Positions 23,691 through 38,616 are shown, counted from the stretch's first letter. The stretch: DNA of 40,000 nucleotides from Strigamia acuminata (GCA_949358305.1 CASHSZ010000093.1:1-40000), one strand, 5' to 3'. Numbers and translations: made by a program. The notes: a model not told the origin generated them from the letters alone.

Positions 23691-24101
23691 AGCTCTCCAG
23701 ACGGGCGTGGCGGACGCGTCGGCGCGCCGCTAAAAACATATCCTTTTCGCGGATTGGCTTCCGTGAAATCCGCATTTCGGGGGCGACTATTCTGGGGATT
23801 CCGGGTGGACCAAACTCTTCCGGAAAACGTCCGGGGTGGTGTTGGGAGTGTCAATAGACTGTTTTGTGTCAAGGTTGTCAATTTTCATGTGAGTATTGGA
23901 AGGTTCATTTCTGCACATTCTCATGTATTTTTTTTCACAGGAGCGACAAGGAGCGATGAAGCGGGATCGAGCGAGAGTGGGTAAAATAAACTGGTTTACG
24001 TCTCCAATGCGCGTTCAAGATGGAATACGAACTCGGAATCGACTCCAACACGCGTTCGCGTGACATACGGACGCATTCACGACCCAGATCAAAAAATGAT
24101 C
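23691..24101. other. Unmatched segment between B2 and S3
   Basis: This ~410 bp has no other copy in the window. The first 190 bp is GC-rich. At 23889 there is GTGAGT and at 23940 the end of TTTTTTTTCACAG, giving a possible 52-nt GT-AG intron on the plus strand, similar in style to the short introns of the gene at 37042-38616. The overlapping frames on both strands (to 137 codons) have no recognisable domain. It may be a fragment of host sequence trapped in the array. Confidence 0.5.
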
Positions 24102-24165
24102 TCGTATTCGACTCGTTTTCGAGTCGAATGCAAATTTTGCCCTTCTTTGACGCGAAATCGTATTC

Positions 24166-24715
24166 GACTCGTTTTCGAGTCGAATGCGAAATCGTATTCG
24201 ACTCGTTTTCGAGTCGAATGCGAGTTTTGCCCTTCTTCAACGCGAAATCGTATTCGACTCGTTTTCGAGTCGAATGCGAATTTTGCCCTTTCTCAACGCG
24301 AAATCGTATTCGACTCGTTTTCGAGTCGAATGCGAGTTTTGCCCTTCTTCAACGCGAAATCGTATTCGACTCGTTTTCGAGTCGAATGCGAATTTTGCCC
24401 TTCTTCGACGCGAAATCGTATTCGACTCGTTTTCGAGTCGAATGCGAAATCGTATTCGACTCGTTTTCGAGTCGAATGCGAGTTTTGCCCTTCTTCAACG
24501 CGAAATCGTATTCGACTCGTTTTCGAGTCGAATGCGAATTTTGCCCTTTCTCAACGCGAAATCGTATTCGACTCGTTTTCGAGTCGAATGCGAGTTTTGC
24601 CCTTCTTCAACGCGAAATCGTATTCGACTCGTTTTCGAGTCGAATGCGAATTTTGCCCTTCTTCAACGCGAAATCGTATTCGACTCGTTTTCGAGTCGAA
24701 TGCGAATTCGTATTC
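24166..24715 (+). repeat. 258-bp higher-order repeat (34 + 4 x 56)
   Basis: Successive hairpin starts (GACTCGTTTTCGAG) are at 24166, 24200, 24256, 24312, 24368, 24424, 24458, 24514, 24570, 24626, 24682 and 24716. The spacing is 34, 56, 56, 56, 56, and this pattern repeats. The 34-bp unit lacks the GCCCTTCTTC linker. This order is absent from S2 and from the visible part of S1. Confidence 0.85.
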
Positions 24716-24828
24716 GACTCGTTTTCGAGTCGAATGCGAATTTTGCCCTTCTTCAACGCGAAATCGTATTCGATTCGCTTTCGAATCGTATACGAGATGG
24801 TCGATTTTTGTTTCCCGGACTTTGATTT

Positions 24829-26940
24829 GTATTCGAGTTGTTACGAGTTCGTATTTTGATCGTATTCGTATTCGAATCGAATTCGAATCGTATTCGAATC
24901 GAATACGAATCGAATTCGAGTCGTATTCGAGATGGTCGATGATTTCCACTCGCTCGTATACGCGTTGTATACGAGCTCGTATTTTGATCGTAATCGTAAA
25001 CGAATCGTTTACAAGTCGTATACAAGTCGTATACGACGTGTATACACCTCGTATACGAACGAAGTTTGTGAAAACACAATTTCCAAATAAGACGTATGTG
25101 ACTACTATGTGTTTTCATGTCGTAGTAAGTGTCCGGTGGATTTTCCAAACTTCGTTCGTATACGAGGTGTATACACGTCGTATACGACTTGTATACGACT
25201 TGTAAACGATTCGTTTACGATTACGATCAAAATACGAGCTCGTATACAACGCGTATACGAGCGAGTGGAAATCATCGACCATCTCGAATGCGACTCGAAT
25301 ACGATTCGAATACATCTCGAATACATCTCGAATACGAGTCGTACGAGTCAAAGTCCGGGAACGGGTCATCGACTATCTCGTATTCGAGTTGTTACGAGTT
25401 CGTATTTTGATCGTATTCGTATTCGAATCGAATTCGAATCGTATTCGAATCGAATACTAATCGAATTCGAGTCGTATTCGAGATGGTCGATGATTTCCAC
25501 TCGCTCGTATACGCGTTGTATACGAGCTCGTATTTTGATCGTAATCGTAAACGAATCGTTTACAAGTCGTATACAAGTCGTATACGACGTGTATACACCT
25601 CGTATACGAACGAAGTTTGTGAAAACACAATTTCCAAATAAGACGTATGTGACTACTATGTGTTTTCATGTCGTAGTAAGTGTCCGGTGGATTTTCCAAA
25701 CTTCGTTCGTATACGAGGTGTATACACGTCGTATACGACTTGTATACGACTTGTAAACGATTCGTTTACGATTACGATCAAAATACGAGCTCGTATACAA
25801 CGCGTATACGAGCGAGTGGAAATCATCGACCATCTCGAATGCGACTCGAATACGATTCGAATACATCTCGAATACATCTCGAATACGAGTCGTACGAGTC
25901 AAAGTCCGGGAACGGGTCATCGACTATCTCGTATTCGAGTTGTTACGAGTTCGTATTTTGATCGTATTCGTATTCGAATCGAATTCGAATCGTATTCGAA
26001 TCGAATACTAATCGAATTCGAGTCGTATTCGAGATGGTCGATGATTTCCACTCGCTCGTATACGCGTTGTATACGAGCTCGTATTTTGATCGTAATCGTA
26101 AACGAATCGTTTACAAGTCGTATACAAGTCGTATACGACGTGTATACACCTCGTATACGAACGAAGTTTGTGAAAACACAATTTCCAAATAAGACGTATG
26201 TGACTACTATGTGTTTTCATGTCGTAGTAAGTGTCCGGTGGATTTTCCAAACTTCGTTCGTATACGAGGTGTATACACGTCGTATACGACTTGTATACGA
26301 CTTGTAAACGATTCGTTTACGATTACGATCAAAATACGAGCTCGTATACAACGCGTATACGAGCGAGTGGAAATCATCGACCATCTCGAATGCGACTCGA
26401 ATACGATTCGAATACATCTCGAATACATCTCGAATACGAGTCGTACGAGTCAAAGTCCGGGAACGGGTCATCGACTATCTCGTATTCGAGTTGTTACGAG
26501 TTCGTATTTTGATCGTATTCGTATTCGAATCGAATTCGAATCGTATTCGAATCGAATACTAATCGAATTCGAGTCGTATTCGAGATGGTCGATGATTTCC
26601 ACTCGCTCGTATACGCGTTGTATACGAGCTCGTATTTTGATCGTAATCGTAAACGAATCGTTTACAAGTCGTATACAAGTCGTATACGACGTGTATACAC
26701 CTCGTATACGAACGAAGTTTGTGAAAACACAATTTCCAAATAAGACGTATGTGACTACTATGTGTTTTCATGTCGTAGTAAGTGTCCGGTGGATTTTCCA
26801 AACTTCGTTCGTATACGAGGTGTATACACGTCGTATACGACTTGTATACGACTTGTAAACGATTCGTTTACGATTACGATCAAAATACGAGCTCGTATAC
26901 AACGCGTATACGAGCGAGTGGAAATCATCGACCATCTCGA
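24829..26940. repeat. 551-bp tandem unit, about 3.8 copies (S3)
   Basis: Units start at 24829, 25380, 25931 and 26482, each with one forward 79-bp core. The later units share ATACTAATCG where the first reads ATACGAATCG, so they appear to have been amplified from one variant. S1 has two starts of the same unit. Confidence 0.9.
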
Positions 26941-27271
26941 ATACGACTCGAATTCGATTCGTATTCGATTCGAATACGATTCGAATTCGATTCGAATACG
27001 AATACGATCAAAATACGAACTCGTAACAACTCGAATACGAGATAGTCGATGACCCGTTCCCGGACTTTGACTCGTACGACTCGTATTCGAGATGTATTCG
27101 AGATGTATTCGAATCGTATTCGAGTCGCATTCGAGATGGTCGATGATTTCCACTTGCTCGTATACGCGTTGTATACGAGCTCGTATTTTGATCGTAATCG
27201 TAAACGAATCGTTTACAAGTCGTATACAAGTTGTATACGACGTGTATACACCTCGTATACGAACGAAGTTT

Positions 27272-27350
27272 GGAAAATCCACCGGATACTTACTACGACA
27301 TGAAAACACATAGTAGTCACATACGTCTTATTTGGAAATTGTGTTTTCAC
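27272..27350 (-). repeat. 79-bp foldback core, inverted copy (S3)
   Basis: This is the counterpart of 1580-1658 in S1, in the same inverted orientation and with the same GTATCCGG variant. The inversion therefore predates the split of S1 and S3. Confidence 0.88.
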
Positions 27351-28053
27351 AAACTTCGTTCGTATACGAGGTGTATACACGTCGTATACAACTTGTATAC
27401 GACTTGTAAACGATTCGTTTACGATTACGATCAAAATACGAGCTCGTATACAACGCGTATACGAGCGAGTGGAAATCATCGACCATCTCGAATACGACTC
27501 GAATTCGATTCGTATTCGATTCGAATACGATTCGAATTCGATTCGAATACGAATACGATCAAAATACGAACTCGTAACAACTCGAATACGAATCAAAGTC
27601 CGGGAAACAAAAATCGACCATCTCGTATACGATTCGAAAGCGAATCGAATACGATTTCGCGTTGAAGAAGGGCAAAATTCGTACTCGACTCGAAAACGAG
27701 TCGAATACGATTTCGCGTTGAAGAAGGGCAAAACTCGTATTCGATTCGAAAGCGAGTCGAATACGATTTCGCGTTGAAGAAGGGCAAAATTCGCATTCGA
27801 CTCGAAAACGAGTCGAATACGATTTCGCGTTGAAGAAGGGCAAAACTCGTATTCGATTCGAAAGCGAATCGAATACAATTTTGCGTTGAAAAAGGACAAA
27901 AATCGTATTCGATTCGCTTTCGAATCGAATACGAGTTTTGTCCTTTTTCAACGCTTGGGAAAAGGACTCGAATGCGCCTCCACGTTGCAATGCGCATTTG
28001 TGTAAACGATGATGGAATCCCCTGCTTAAATACTGGCTATTGCGTCACGTAAC

Positions 28054-31000
28054 AGCAACGTGCCACGTCACGTAATTGCAACGTGCCGCGCTATGCCACA
28101 CAATGTGCCGCCGCGATAGGCCATTGAACCCGAATGTGTGTGATGCGAAACGCGCGAGTACGCGCGCGGAGAACGCGCGGTAATGCTAGCAACAGGAGCG
28201 CAACTGCCCAAGAAATTGCTCAACAATAAAAGGCACGTGGAAGCACGTGCCTGAAACAATAGGCACTTCAAATAAAGTTATTGTTAAAAAACGGGCTTGA
28301 AAACCAACAATTACACAATAATTAAGGGGCAAGAAATGAACTTTGCTGCAATGCAAAGTTCTCAAAATACAGAGAAATGAAAGTTACACTTGTATAAAGA
28401 ATTGACAATGTTTGAAACCAATAAAAACTACAAAAACACACTTGTAAAAAACCCAAAACAATCCCAGAATGAATTATTTGACTCAAATTAACCCTAAAAC
28501 GGTCTTGGAGGTCGTGCAGACGACAGAGTCGGATCGGAAGGTTGCTAAAACCTGACGCCAAAACTAGCAATGGGACAGCTAGTTAGAAAACAGCTTTTTC
28601 ATCAATCATGAACGCTGAAAACCTCACCCAGGGGTAGAAAATGATGGAGAGAACGTTTTCGCCATCTAAAACGGTCTAAAACGGGTCTAAAATGCCTAAA
28701 CCGGCGCCTGGAACGTGGCGCAGTTGTTGGGTCAAATATTGTCAAAAATCAGTGGAAATTTGTCAAATACTGGCAAAAATCTGCTGAAATTTGTCAAAAA
28801 TTGCCAAATTTTGGCGCAAGTTACGTGAGGTTTGCGCGCATCCAACTATGACGAAAAATCCACGCGTGTGCACGCGCGATTTACTGGCGCGTTGGAAGCG
28901 TTAAAATAAATTTTTCCAATGTCTAACACAATTTGCACCGAATTATGGCAATTTTTGACAAATTTACATGGATTTTTGCCAGTATTTGACAAATTTCCAC
29001 GGATTTTTGACAATATTTGACAAATTGCAGACAAATTTCAGACAAATTTCAATTAATTTTAGAAATTTTATGAGAAATTTCAGCAAATGTTTGAGGATTG
29101 AGGAAATCTTCTGAAATTTGTCAAATATAGGCAAAAATCTTCTGAAATTTGTCAAATACAGGCAAAAATCTGCTGAAAATTGTCAAAAATTGCCCAAATT
29201 CCGTGCAAGTTTTGCAAGTTTTGCGCGCATCAAATCGTATGCGCGCCTATACTATTGCACGAGCGCATTGACGCGTGATGAACACCGATTACGTTTACGA
29301 AGTGAATTCGAGCTACAAAAGTATCGAGTCGCCATTCTATGATGGAAAAAAAAAATTAAGTGTAAACAAACAAAATAAAAACTTTAATATACAAGAAACG
29401 TACAATTCCACTCAACTTTGTTTCAAATTTTATTTATTGGATCATTGAAAATAAACAGTAGTGTTGTGCACTGTACGCTTAAGTGTTTACCGGCGATGCG
29501 TTGTTTTGTGGTGGGGATTTGCCTCGATAATTGATCTTTTCTCTTTGTTTGCAATATTTTTTTGGCCTTTTTTGTTGATTTTTCGGTTTGAAATTGTTTT
29601 TTTTCCGGTGTAATTTAAGTGGTGGAAGGTTGTTGGGGTGTGTTGAGGGTAATTTTGGCGGTTTTTGGGTCGGGATTAGTGTTTTCTGCGATTTTTGATC
29701 TGTATTTGGGGTAACGCATGCGAATCGCCGTCGATGCGTCGACCGTAGCAAGTGTGGTTGAAGTGATTTCGTTCATTCGTTATTTTAATGAAAATTAGGT
29801 ATTTATTGTGACCACACGAGCACGTAGCAAGTGCGCGCGCAAGTTAAATGTGTAGAGGCCTGTGAGAAAATAAAACGTGCGTGGAAGCGGCGTAAATATT
29901 CTTTGGTGACTGCCATGGGTTTGTGCTTTGTCGTGGGCGCGATATGTCTGCGATATATATATGCGTTAGGGATGAGAACGGGACCAATTTTCGGGTCCCG
30001 ACCCGTCCCGGGTCCATTACGTTAGCGTAATACGCGCGTATGATTGCATAATTGAAATAAATCAGTATTAAGCCTAATATTAGGCCTAATAATGCTAAAA
30101 TAAAGTAAAGAAACAACAATATTTTGGTCATACAGTGTAATTTACTTTTAATAATGAGTTTGTTGTTGTTGTTTATTTACTTTATTTTAGCATTATCAGG
30201 CTCAATATTAGGCTTAATAGTGATAAATAACAACTGGAATTAGAAAATTGTCTCCGCCTCGCAGTACGAATTTAGCAACTGTAATCCCGTCCCGTCCCGT
30301 ATCCGCATAGGGCAAACATTACCAGTCCAGTCCCTATCCCGGTCCGTTCTTATCCCTAATATGCGTGATGTAGCGCGTTTGCGCGCGCGATCTAGTGCGT
30401 TTGAGCGCGCGATGTAGCACCTTGAGCGTGTCCAAATGTGTACAGGTGCTCAAAAGATGTGCGAGGGCTTCACGTGCATACACGAAGCATAAACGTGAAG
30501 AAAACAGCAGAAGCAGTTGTGTGTGATATTTATAAAACCACATCACACAAGGGAATACTACTAATGATACAAAAAGCAATAAACTTTATGAATATTGAAA
30601 TAAACTTACAAAATGGTGGAAAAAACATGGCGTACTGCCTTGAATATATGCCGGGATGTTATCAATCTTCCGGGCCCCATGTGTGTTTGATTTTAGTCCT
30701 AATTTTGGTGTATTTTTTTTTTTTTTGCCTTGGTTTTTCTCGTTTCTTGGAGAGTGCTGAGGCATGCCGAGGTGTTCTCGGGCGTGTGCGCCTGTTGAAG
30801 ATCGAGCGTTTCATATTTTGTGTTTAATAAGCCTACCGTGGTGCCTCGAGCGTTTATTAATTTCTCCACTCGAGGCACTTCACTAACACCTCCCCGGTGT
30901 TTAAACGAGTAGCGGCGCTTATTTGACCCCGGTGTTTACTGTTTAAAATTGTCGTGTGTTTTCAAAGTTCTTAATTTGTTTAAAAGCAAACAAAATGGAT

Positions 31001-34000
31001 ATTTGTTAATTTTTATTTGATTTTATCAATTTCTATTGGTTTCTTGCTGATTTTTAATCGGTTTTTCTCTATTTGTGACAATTTTTGCCAATTTTAATCG
31101 TTATTTGTCATTCTGAATTGATTATTGTCCGATTTCAGTCGATTTTTGTTGATTTTTAATCATGTTTGTTCGTTTTTAATCAATTTTTGTCCCATGCCTT
31201 ACGATCAGTTCGAATAATTGACACCATACTGTGCTGTTACTCGTATTCAAGATGGCGTCGCAAACTCAAGGCCGAATTCCGCTGATTTCATTTATTGCGA
31301 CTGTTTGCGCTCCATACGTGTGAAAAGGATTATGGGAAAAATCCTCAATGCAGGCCATTTTGGTGTTAAATGAGCGAGGAAGGCAGGAGATGAGAAAAAT
31401 TTGTAAAATTTCAAAAAAAAGCTAAACAATCAAAATTTACATGAAGATCAATATTTCTGGCTCGAAATGCATGTATCAGCAATTTCGGGATATTTTCGGG
31501 GTGAAATTGACTCGTTCGGAACACTGGGAAGGAACCCCACCCCGCATTCCCCATGCGTCGGCGCGCGCGTAGACGAAAATTCAAATCCAGGTGTTCAGAC
31601 GGCCCCACGTTATTTTCGGGTTCCAAGTTGGGTTTCACAAATGTACCGTATTGCCTCGAATAAACGCCGGGACGTTTATTAAACTTCTCGTGTGTGTTTA
31701 ATTTTGATCCGCATTTAACTGTTTTTTTTTTCACCGAAAGTTACTTCATTTTTTATTAACATGGAAAAAAAATGAACCTTTACAAAATACTAATAATAAC
31801 GTTATAATAAGCAGTTACAATTGAAATTAAAACAACATTTTTTTTTTAATTAGAAACCAAAGCAGAATCATCCCTAAATTCTGACACGGCGTTGTCAAAC
31901 AAACAGTTGGCGCCAAAACGAGAAATTAGGCAACAAAACATTTTGAATGCTACAAAAACACATTAAATAACCATAAAACAAATAAAAATAAATACAACAG
32001 CTAAACCAAATTGTAATAAACAAGACAGCAAAGTGCGGGAGTGAGTGACAACGCCAAAAAAACGCCCGAAAACGCCCCAAGAACGCACCAAAACGCCCCA
32101 AGAACGCACCAAAACGCCAGATAACCGTGCAACTTGAGGCAAAAAACATGCGAACATAATTTTTTGCTTTGAGTGGCACGATTTTCAGGCTTTTTGGAGC
32201 ATTTTGAAGCGTTTTGGGGCGTTTTAGAACGTTTTTGCTTATTTTTTAGCATTCTCATGCGAGCTCGCGCGTGCAGGCGAGAAAAAAACAAACTTATTTC
32301 TTCAAGAGTTAAAAAAAAAATAACCCTAACCAGGAAATTACTGTAAAAACAACGGCTTGCCTCGAATAAACGCCGGGGCGTTTACTAATTTTCAAGACTG
32401 GAAGTGAGGCGAGATGTTGTTTGCTTTATTTGTTGAAACAAATTAGGCGTCACTAATTCACCTGTATTAGGGTTTCGGTTCTGAGAAACCGGACGAGGAG
32501 TCACAATAACGGGACACGGGAAATTTCAAAACTTACCGGTTTCGTCAAAACGCCATTGAAACGTTACATTTTTATAGCGTGTCAATGATAAAAATGGTCA
32601 TTTTGGATGAAAAACGGCCATTTTGGATGAAAAATGGCCACTTTTACTATAAAAAATGGCTGAAAATGGCCATTTTTACTATGACAAATGGCTGAAAATG
32701 GCCATTTTAATAAAAAAAGGCCATTTTTACTTCGAAAATTGGCTAAAAATGGCCACTTGAGTGAGTGACAACGCCAAAAAACGCGTGCAAACGCCTGCGA
32801 ACGCCCCAAAACGCCCCAAAACGCCAGATGACAATGCAACTTGAGGCATAAAACTTGAAAACACAATTTTAAACGTCACAAAAGTTGAAACAAAGATGAA
32901 AAATTAATTTTTTGCCTCAAGTTGCGCGATTTTCAGGCCTTTTGGAGTGTTTTTGAGCATTTTTTGGCGTTCTCAGCGGCGTGTTTGCCTCAAATAAACG
33001 CCGGTTTAAACAAAAAATGACGTCATTTTTGGTTTAAAATTGAAGTAAAACACAAAATATTTTAGTTTTTAAATGCAACTGGTCTAAATTTTGTCAAATG
33101 TTGTCATACTTCTTGAAAGTCATCATTTATTGATAAAAAATTTGAAAATTTACCTAATTGTAGCATGTATTTGTGGTTAGTTTTGATTTGAATTCAAACT
33201 GTAATTTTTTGCTTCGAGTTGCGCGATTTTCAGGCGTTTTGGGGCGTTTTTGAGCTTTTTTTGGCGTCCTCGGGCGAGCTCGCGCGTGCACGTCACAAGT
33301 AACCCTAATCAGGAAAGAACCTACAAAAACTATGGCTTGCCTCGCATAAACGCCGGGGCGTTTATTCATTTTCAAAAAGACAAATGAAATGGATAAATAA
33401 AGAAATTAGCGGGGAAATCCAACATGGCGCCCACTTCAAATCCGCTAGAGCGGCAAAACACGACATTTGAATTTCAACACAAGAATAAAATCAAGAATAC
33501 ACACTGTATTGAATAAAATAACATTAGGAAATGTAATTTCCTACAACAAAAGCACTATTTATTAAAAGAACACTTGAAAATAATCGTTTGCCGAACGGAA
33601 TGAACTCGGTCAGCAGCGCACAAGTGCGTACCGACAACAAACGCTCGAAACGACAAAACGACCGTTCCGGGACAAAAATAAAGCAAACCAATCGACAGAT
33701 CACCCCCAAATTAGTCTAAATCAATTCTAAAACCTATCCATAACACAAGAATAAGGTCCAAACAAAAGGTTAGAAGTTTGAACACAACCGAACTAGATTA
33801 AGAAATATGACGTCACGCGTCTTACGCAAGTGATCTGTAAATCGACGGATGCACTAAAAATCATCCAAAATCACACAAAATGAGCAAGAATTAAAGAAAT
33901 AAGACACAGAGAAGTAATAAAACTTTAAATAGCAATGAATAAAGATAATATCAATATCATAGACACTAAAATTCATGAAAACACTGTAACTTTTAATAAA

Positions 34001-36856
34001 TCACAAAAAATGAAAGTTTAATATGTAAAAATATCTAAAAAGCTGAAATTCAAGAAAAGCAAAAATTAAAGACACTTTGTTAACTTTAATTAAGACAATA
34101 AATGACATAAAATCCGGACACAACAATTATTCCATTTTGGATGAAAAACGGCCCTTTTGGATGAAAAACGGCCATTTTGGATGAAAAACGGCTAAAAATG
34201 ACCATTTTTCTATGAAAAATGGCTAAAAATGGCTAAAAATGGCCATTTGATTGAATGACAACGCCAAAAAACGCCCAAGAACGCCCGCAAATGCCTAAAA
34301 ATGCCTAAAAACGCCCCAAAACGCAAAATGACAATGCAACTTGAGGCAAAAAACATGAGAACACAATTGTAAACGTTACAAAAGTTGAAACAAAAATAAA
34401 CAATTAATGTTTTGCCTCGAGTTGCACGATTTTCAGGCGTTTTGGAGTATTTTTTGGCGTTCTCAGGCGTACTCGCGCGTACACGTCACTGCCGAGTAAA
34501 AAAAACATACTTATTTCTTCAAGAGTTAAAAAGGAAGTAACCCTAATCAGGAAAAAAAATGCAAAAACAATGGCTTGCCTCGAACAAACGCCAGAAGTGA
34601 GGCGAGATGTTGTTTGCTTTATTTATTAAATCAAATTAGGCGTTGCTAATTCACCTGTATCTCTTAGTTCGACGTAAGAACACGCGCTTTTTTTAAAATG
34701 AAAGCCCAAGTTGGGTTTCATAAACGTACCGTATTGCCTTGAATAAAAGCCGGGGTGTTTATTAATTTTTAAGACCAGAAACGAGGCGAGATCACGACTC
34801 AAGATTAAGCGAGAAGAAATAAACGTGTTTCTTCTAAAGGAAGTAACCCTAATCAGGAAAAACTTACATAAACAATGGTTTGCCTTGAATAAACGCCGGG
34901 GCGTTTATAAATTTTCAAGACGGGAGGCAAGGTGAGATGATGATGCGGTGCGACGCGAATAAAAGCCCAAGTTGGGTGTTGCCTCGAATAAACGCCGGGG
35001 CGTTTATTAATTTTCAAAACCGGAAATGAGGCGAGATCAAAACGCCATTGAAACGTTACATTTTAATAACGTTTCAACGATAAAAACGGCCATTTTTGAT
35101 TAAAAAAACGACTAAAAATGGCCATTTTACTATAAAAACGGTGAAAAAAAAACATTTTTACTCTGAAAAATGGCTAAAAATGGCCATTTTGACGAAAAAC
35201 GGCCATTTTTACTACGGAAAATGCTAAAATTGGCCACTTGAGTGAGTGACAACGCCAAAAAACGCCTGCGAACGCCTGCGAACACATAAAAACACTCCAA
35301 AACGCCAGATGACAATGCAACTTGAGGCAAAAAACATGAGAACACAATTTTAAACGTCACAAAAGTTGAAATAAAGATGAAAAATTAATGTTTTGCCTCG
35401 AGTTGCGCGATTTTCAGGCGTTTTTGAGCGTTTTTTAGCATTTTTTGGCGTTCTCAGGCGTGCTCGTGTGTACACGTCACTGCCGAAGAAAAAAACAAAC
35501 TTATTTCTTTTAGTTAAAATGTATTTCAAGCTTTAACAGGGGTTTAAACAGAAAATGACATCATTTTTAGTTTAAAATTGAAGTAAAACACAAAATATTT
35601 TAGTTTTTGAATGCAACTGATCCACGTTATGTCAAATGTTTCCATTACTTCTTGAAAGCCAAAAAATTTGAAAATTTAGCTAATTTCAGCATGTATTTGT
35701 AGCTAGTTTTGATTTGAATACACACTGTAATGTTTTGCCTCGAGTTGCGCGATTTTCAGGCGTTTTGGGACGTTTTGGAGCAAAAAAAACAAACTTAATT
35801 CTTCAAGAGTTAAAAAGGAAGTAATCCTAATCAGGAAAAGCCCACAAAAAACAATGCAAGATCACGCGGTACGACGCACGGACTCCCAGCGCACGGAATG
35901 CACGGACTTTCTGTGGACTTCCCGTGCACGGAAGACCGGCGCGGACATTTCCATTGGAGACCAGCGCAGAATTACCTACAGGCAATTCCGAATCAAAGGC
36001 TTCTTTATGGTTTATACATTACTTTGCAGTAGGTATGCCTGGCCTTGATTTGAAAGTGCAGTAAATTCTGCTGAATGCAGTGTTTTAAACTCGCAGCAAT
36101 TGCGATGGTGCCAACTATTGGAAAATAAATTTAAAATGTAAAACCAAAGAATTTGTAAAAAAAATTTGTTTTAATCAATTGCAATAATGATATTCTACTT
36201 AATTGTTGGATTATGAAACGTGAAACCAATCCCATGATTAGGAAATATAAATTTTATTAAATTCATCGTGTATCTCACATCTCACATTCACTGCCATTTA
36301 CTTAGTGTCATCCAAAAATCAGGTTTTATCAAATCCTGAGGTTATTCTAGTACGTCTTAACTGCCCGGCAGGTCGCGCAACCTGTGGAGCAACAATTGAT
36401 GTAAATAGTGCAAGCAGCACGCACGGGAAAGTGCGCACTGATGGGTCCATGCCAGTGCAAGTACATTGGGTAATGTATTATTGCGAGCGCGCGTGTTTTC
36501 ACACGATTACAATGTGCTGATTAAACCAACAGCATTATAGAAGCATTATAGACTGATTATATTGTATAATTTTTATTTTAACAAAACCCTGAATTTCATT
36601 TCTAATCGGTTTTTTTTTTTATTGACGCGCACAGAAGCGTTGTAGCATGTTCACACAATGTGGAATTTGCAAATTTGAGAAAGCGGCTTTCCCAAGGTTG
36701 ATAAAACGCGCGCGATCGTGCGGAATATACAAATAAGTGAAATCCGCAAAATCAGCCATGAGACTGCGAACAGGGGGTCAAGGTATAGGCCGCCGTAATG
36801 TTAAAAATAGGGTCCCTTTCGCACTCCGAGAAATCCGCATGCGCGCCATAAGGTTA
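28054..36856. repeat. Body repeat B3, last copy of the array
   Basis: Third direct copy, following B1 at an offset of 25,692 to 25,695. Small differences are an extra AT in a TA run just left of the MITE and single-base changes such as T at 29701. It contains the same foldbacks, palindromes and short-repeat runs as B1, and ends at GGTTA (36856), where single-copy sequence begins. Confidence 0.9.
29967..30358. mobile_element. hAT-type MITE (B3 copy)
   Basis: Same 392-bp element and same ATATGCGT flanks as in B1 and B2. The TA run left of it is two bases longer than in B1. Confidence 0.92.
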
Positions 36857-36879
36857 TTCCATTTTTTTTGTAAGTTAAT

Positions 36880-36892
36880 TTTATTATTTATT
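36880..36892 (-). terminator. Two overlapping-range AATAAA polyadenylation signals
   Basis: On the minus strand AATAAA occurs at 36892-36887 and again at 36885-36880, about 150 nt after the stop codon at 37042. Cleavage 10-30 nt later would fall at about 36850-36870, at the edge of the repeat array. Confidence 0.65.
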
Positions 36893-37041
36893 AACAAAGG
36901 CAACAATGACGACGTATTGTCGATGCCGACAAAGAAAAAGAAAAAAAAGAAAACAAACGAACAAATCAATAAAAACGAACAAAAACAGACAAGTGAAACG
37001 AAAACGTGTGAATTAATTAGCTCGATCGGCCAACCAATCAA

Positions 37042-38616
<1,575 letters not shown>

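Larger units (their letters stand above)
24102..28053. repeat. Palindromic satellite block S3
   Basis: The right 1.3 kb equals S1 (offset 25,692). The left part is different: it starts abruptly after AATGATC with no GTTACGTGACGCG terminus, so the left end is truncated or rebuilt. Most of its left-arm monomers carry GAATGCG where S2 has GAATACG. A frame of 381 codons (24060-25205) runs through it but follows repeat units and is not called as a gene. Confidence 0.9.

Noticed and set aside
24060-25205. 381-codon plus-strand open frame through S3
   Set aside because: Its peptide cycles through the 56-bp and 551-bp repeat units, and equally long frames occur on the other strand and in other registers. 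No domain, splice or start context supports it.
24102-28053. CRISPR-like array
   Set aside because: The repeats are palindromic and regular, but spacers are also repeated, there are no cas genes, and the context is eukaryotic.
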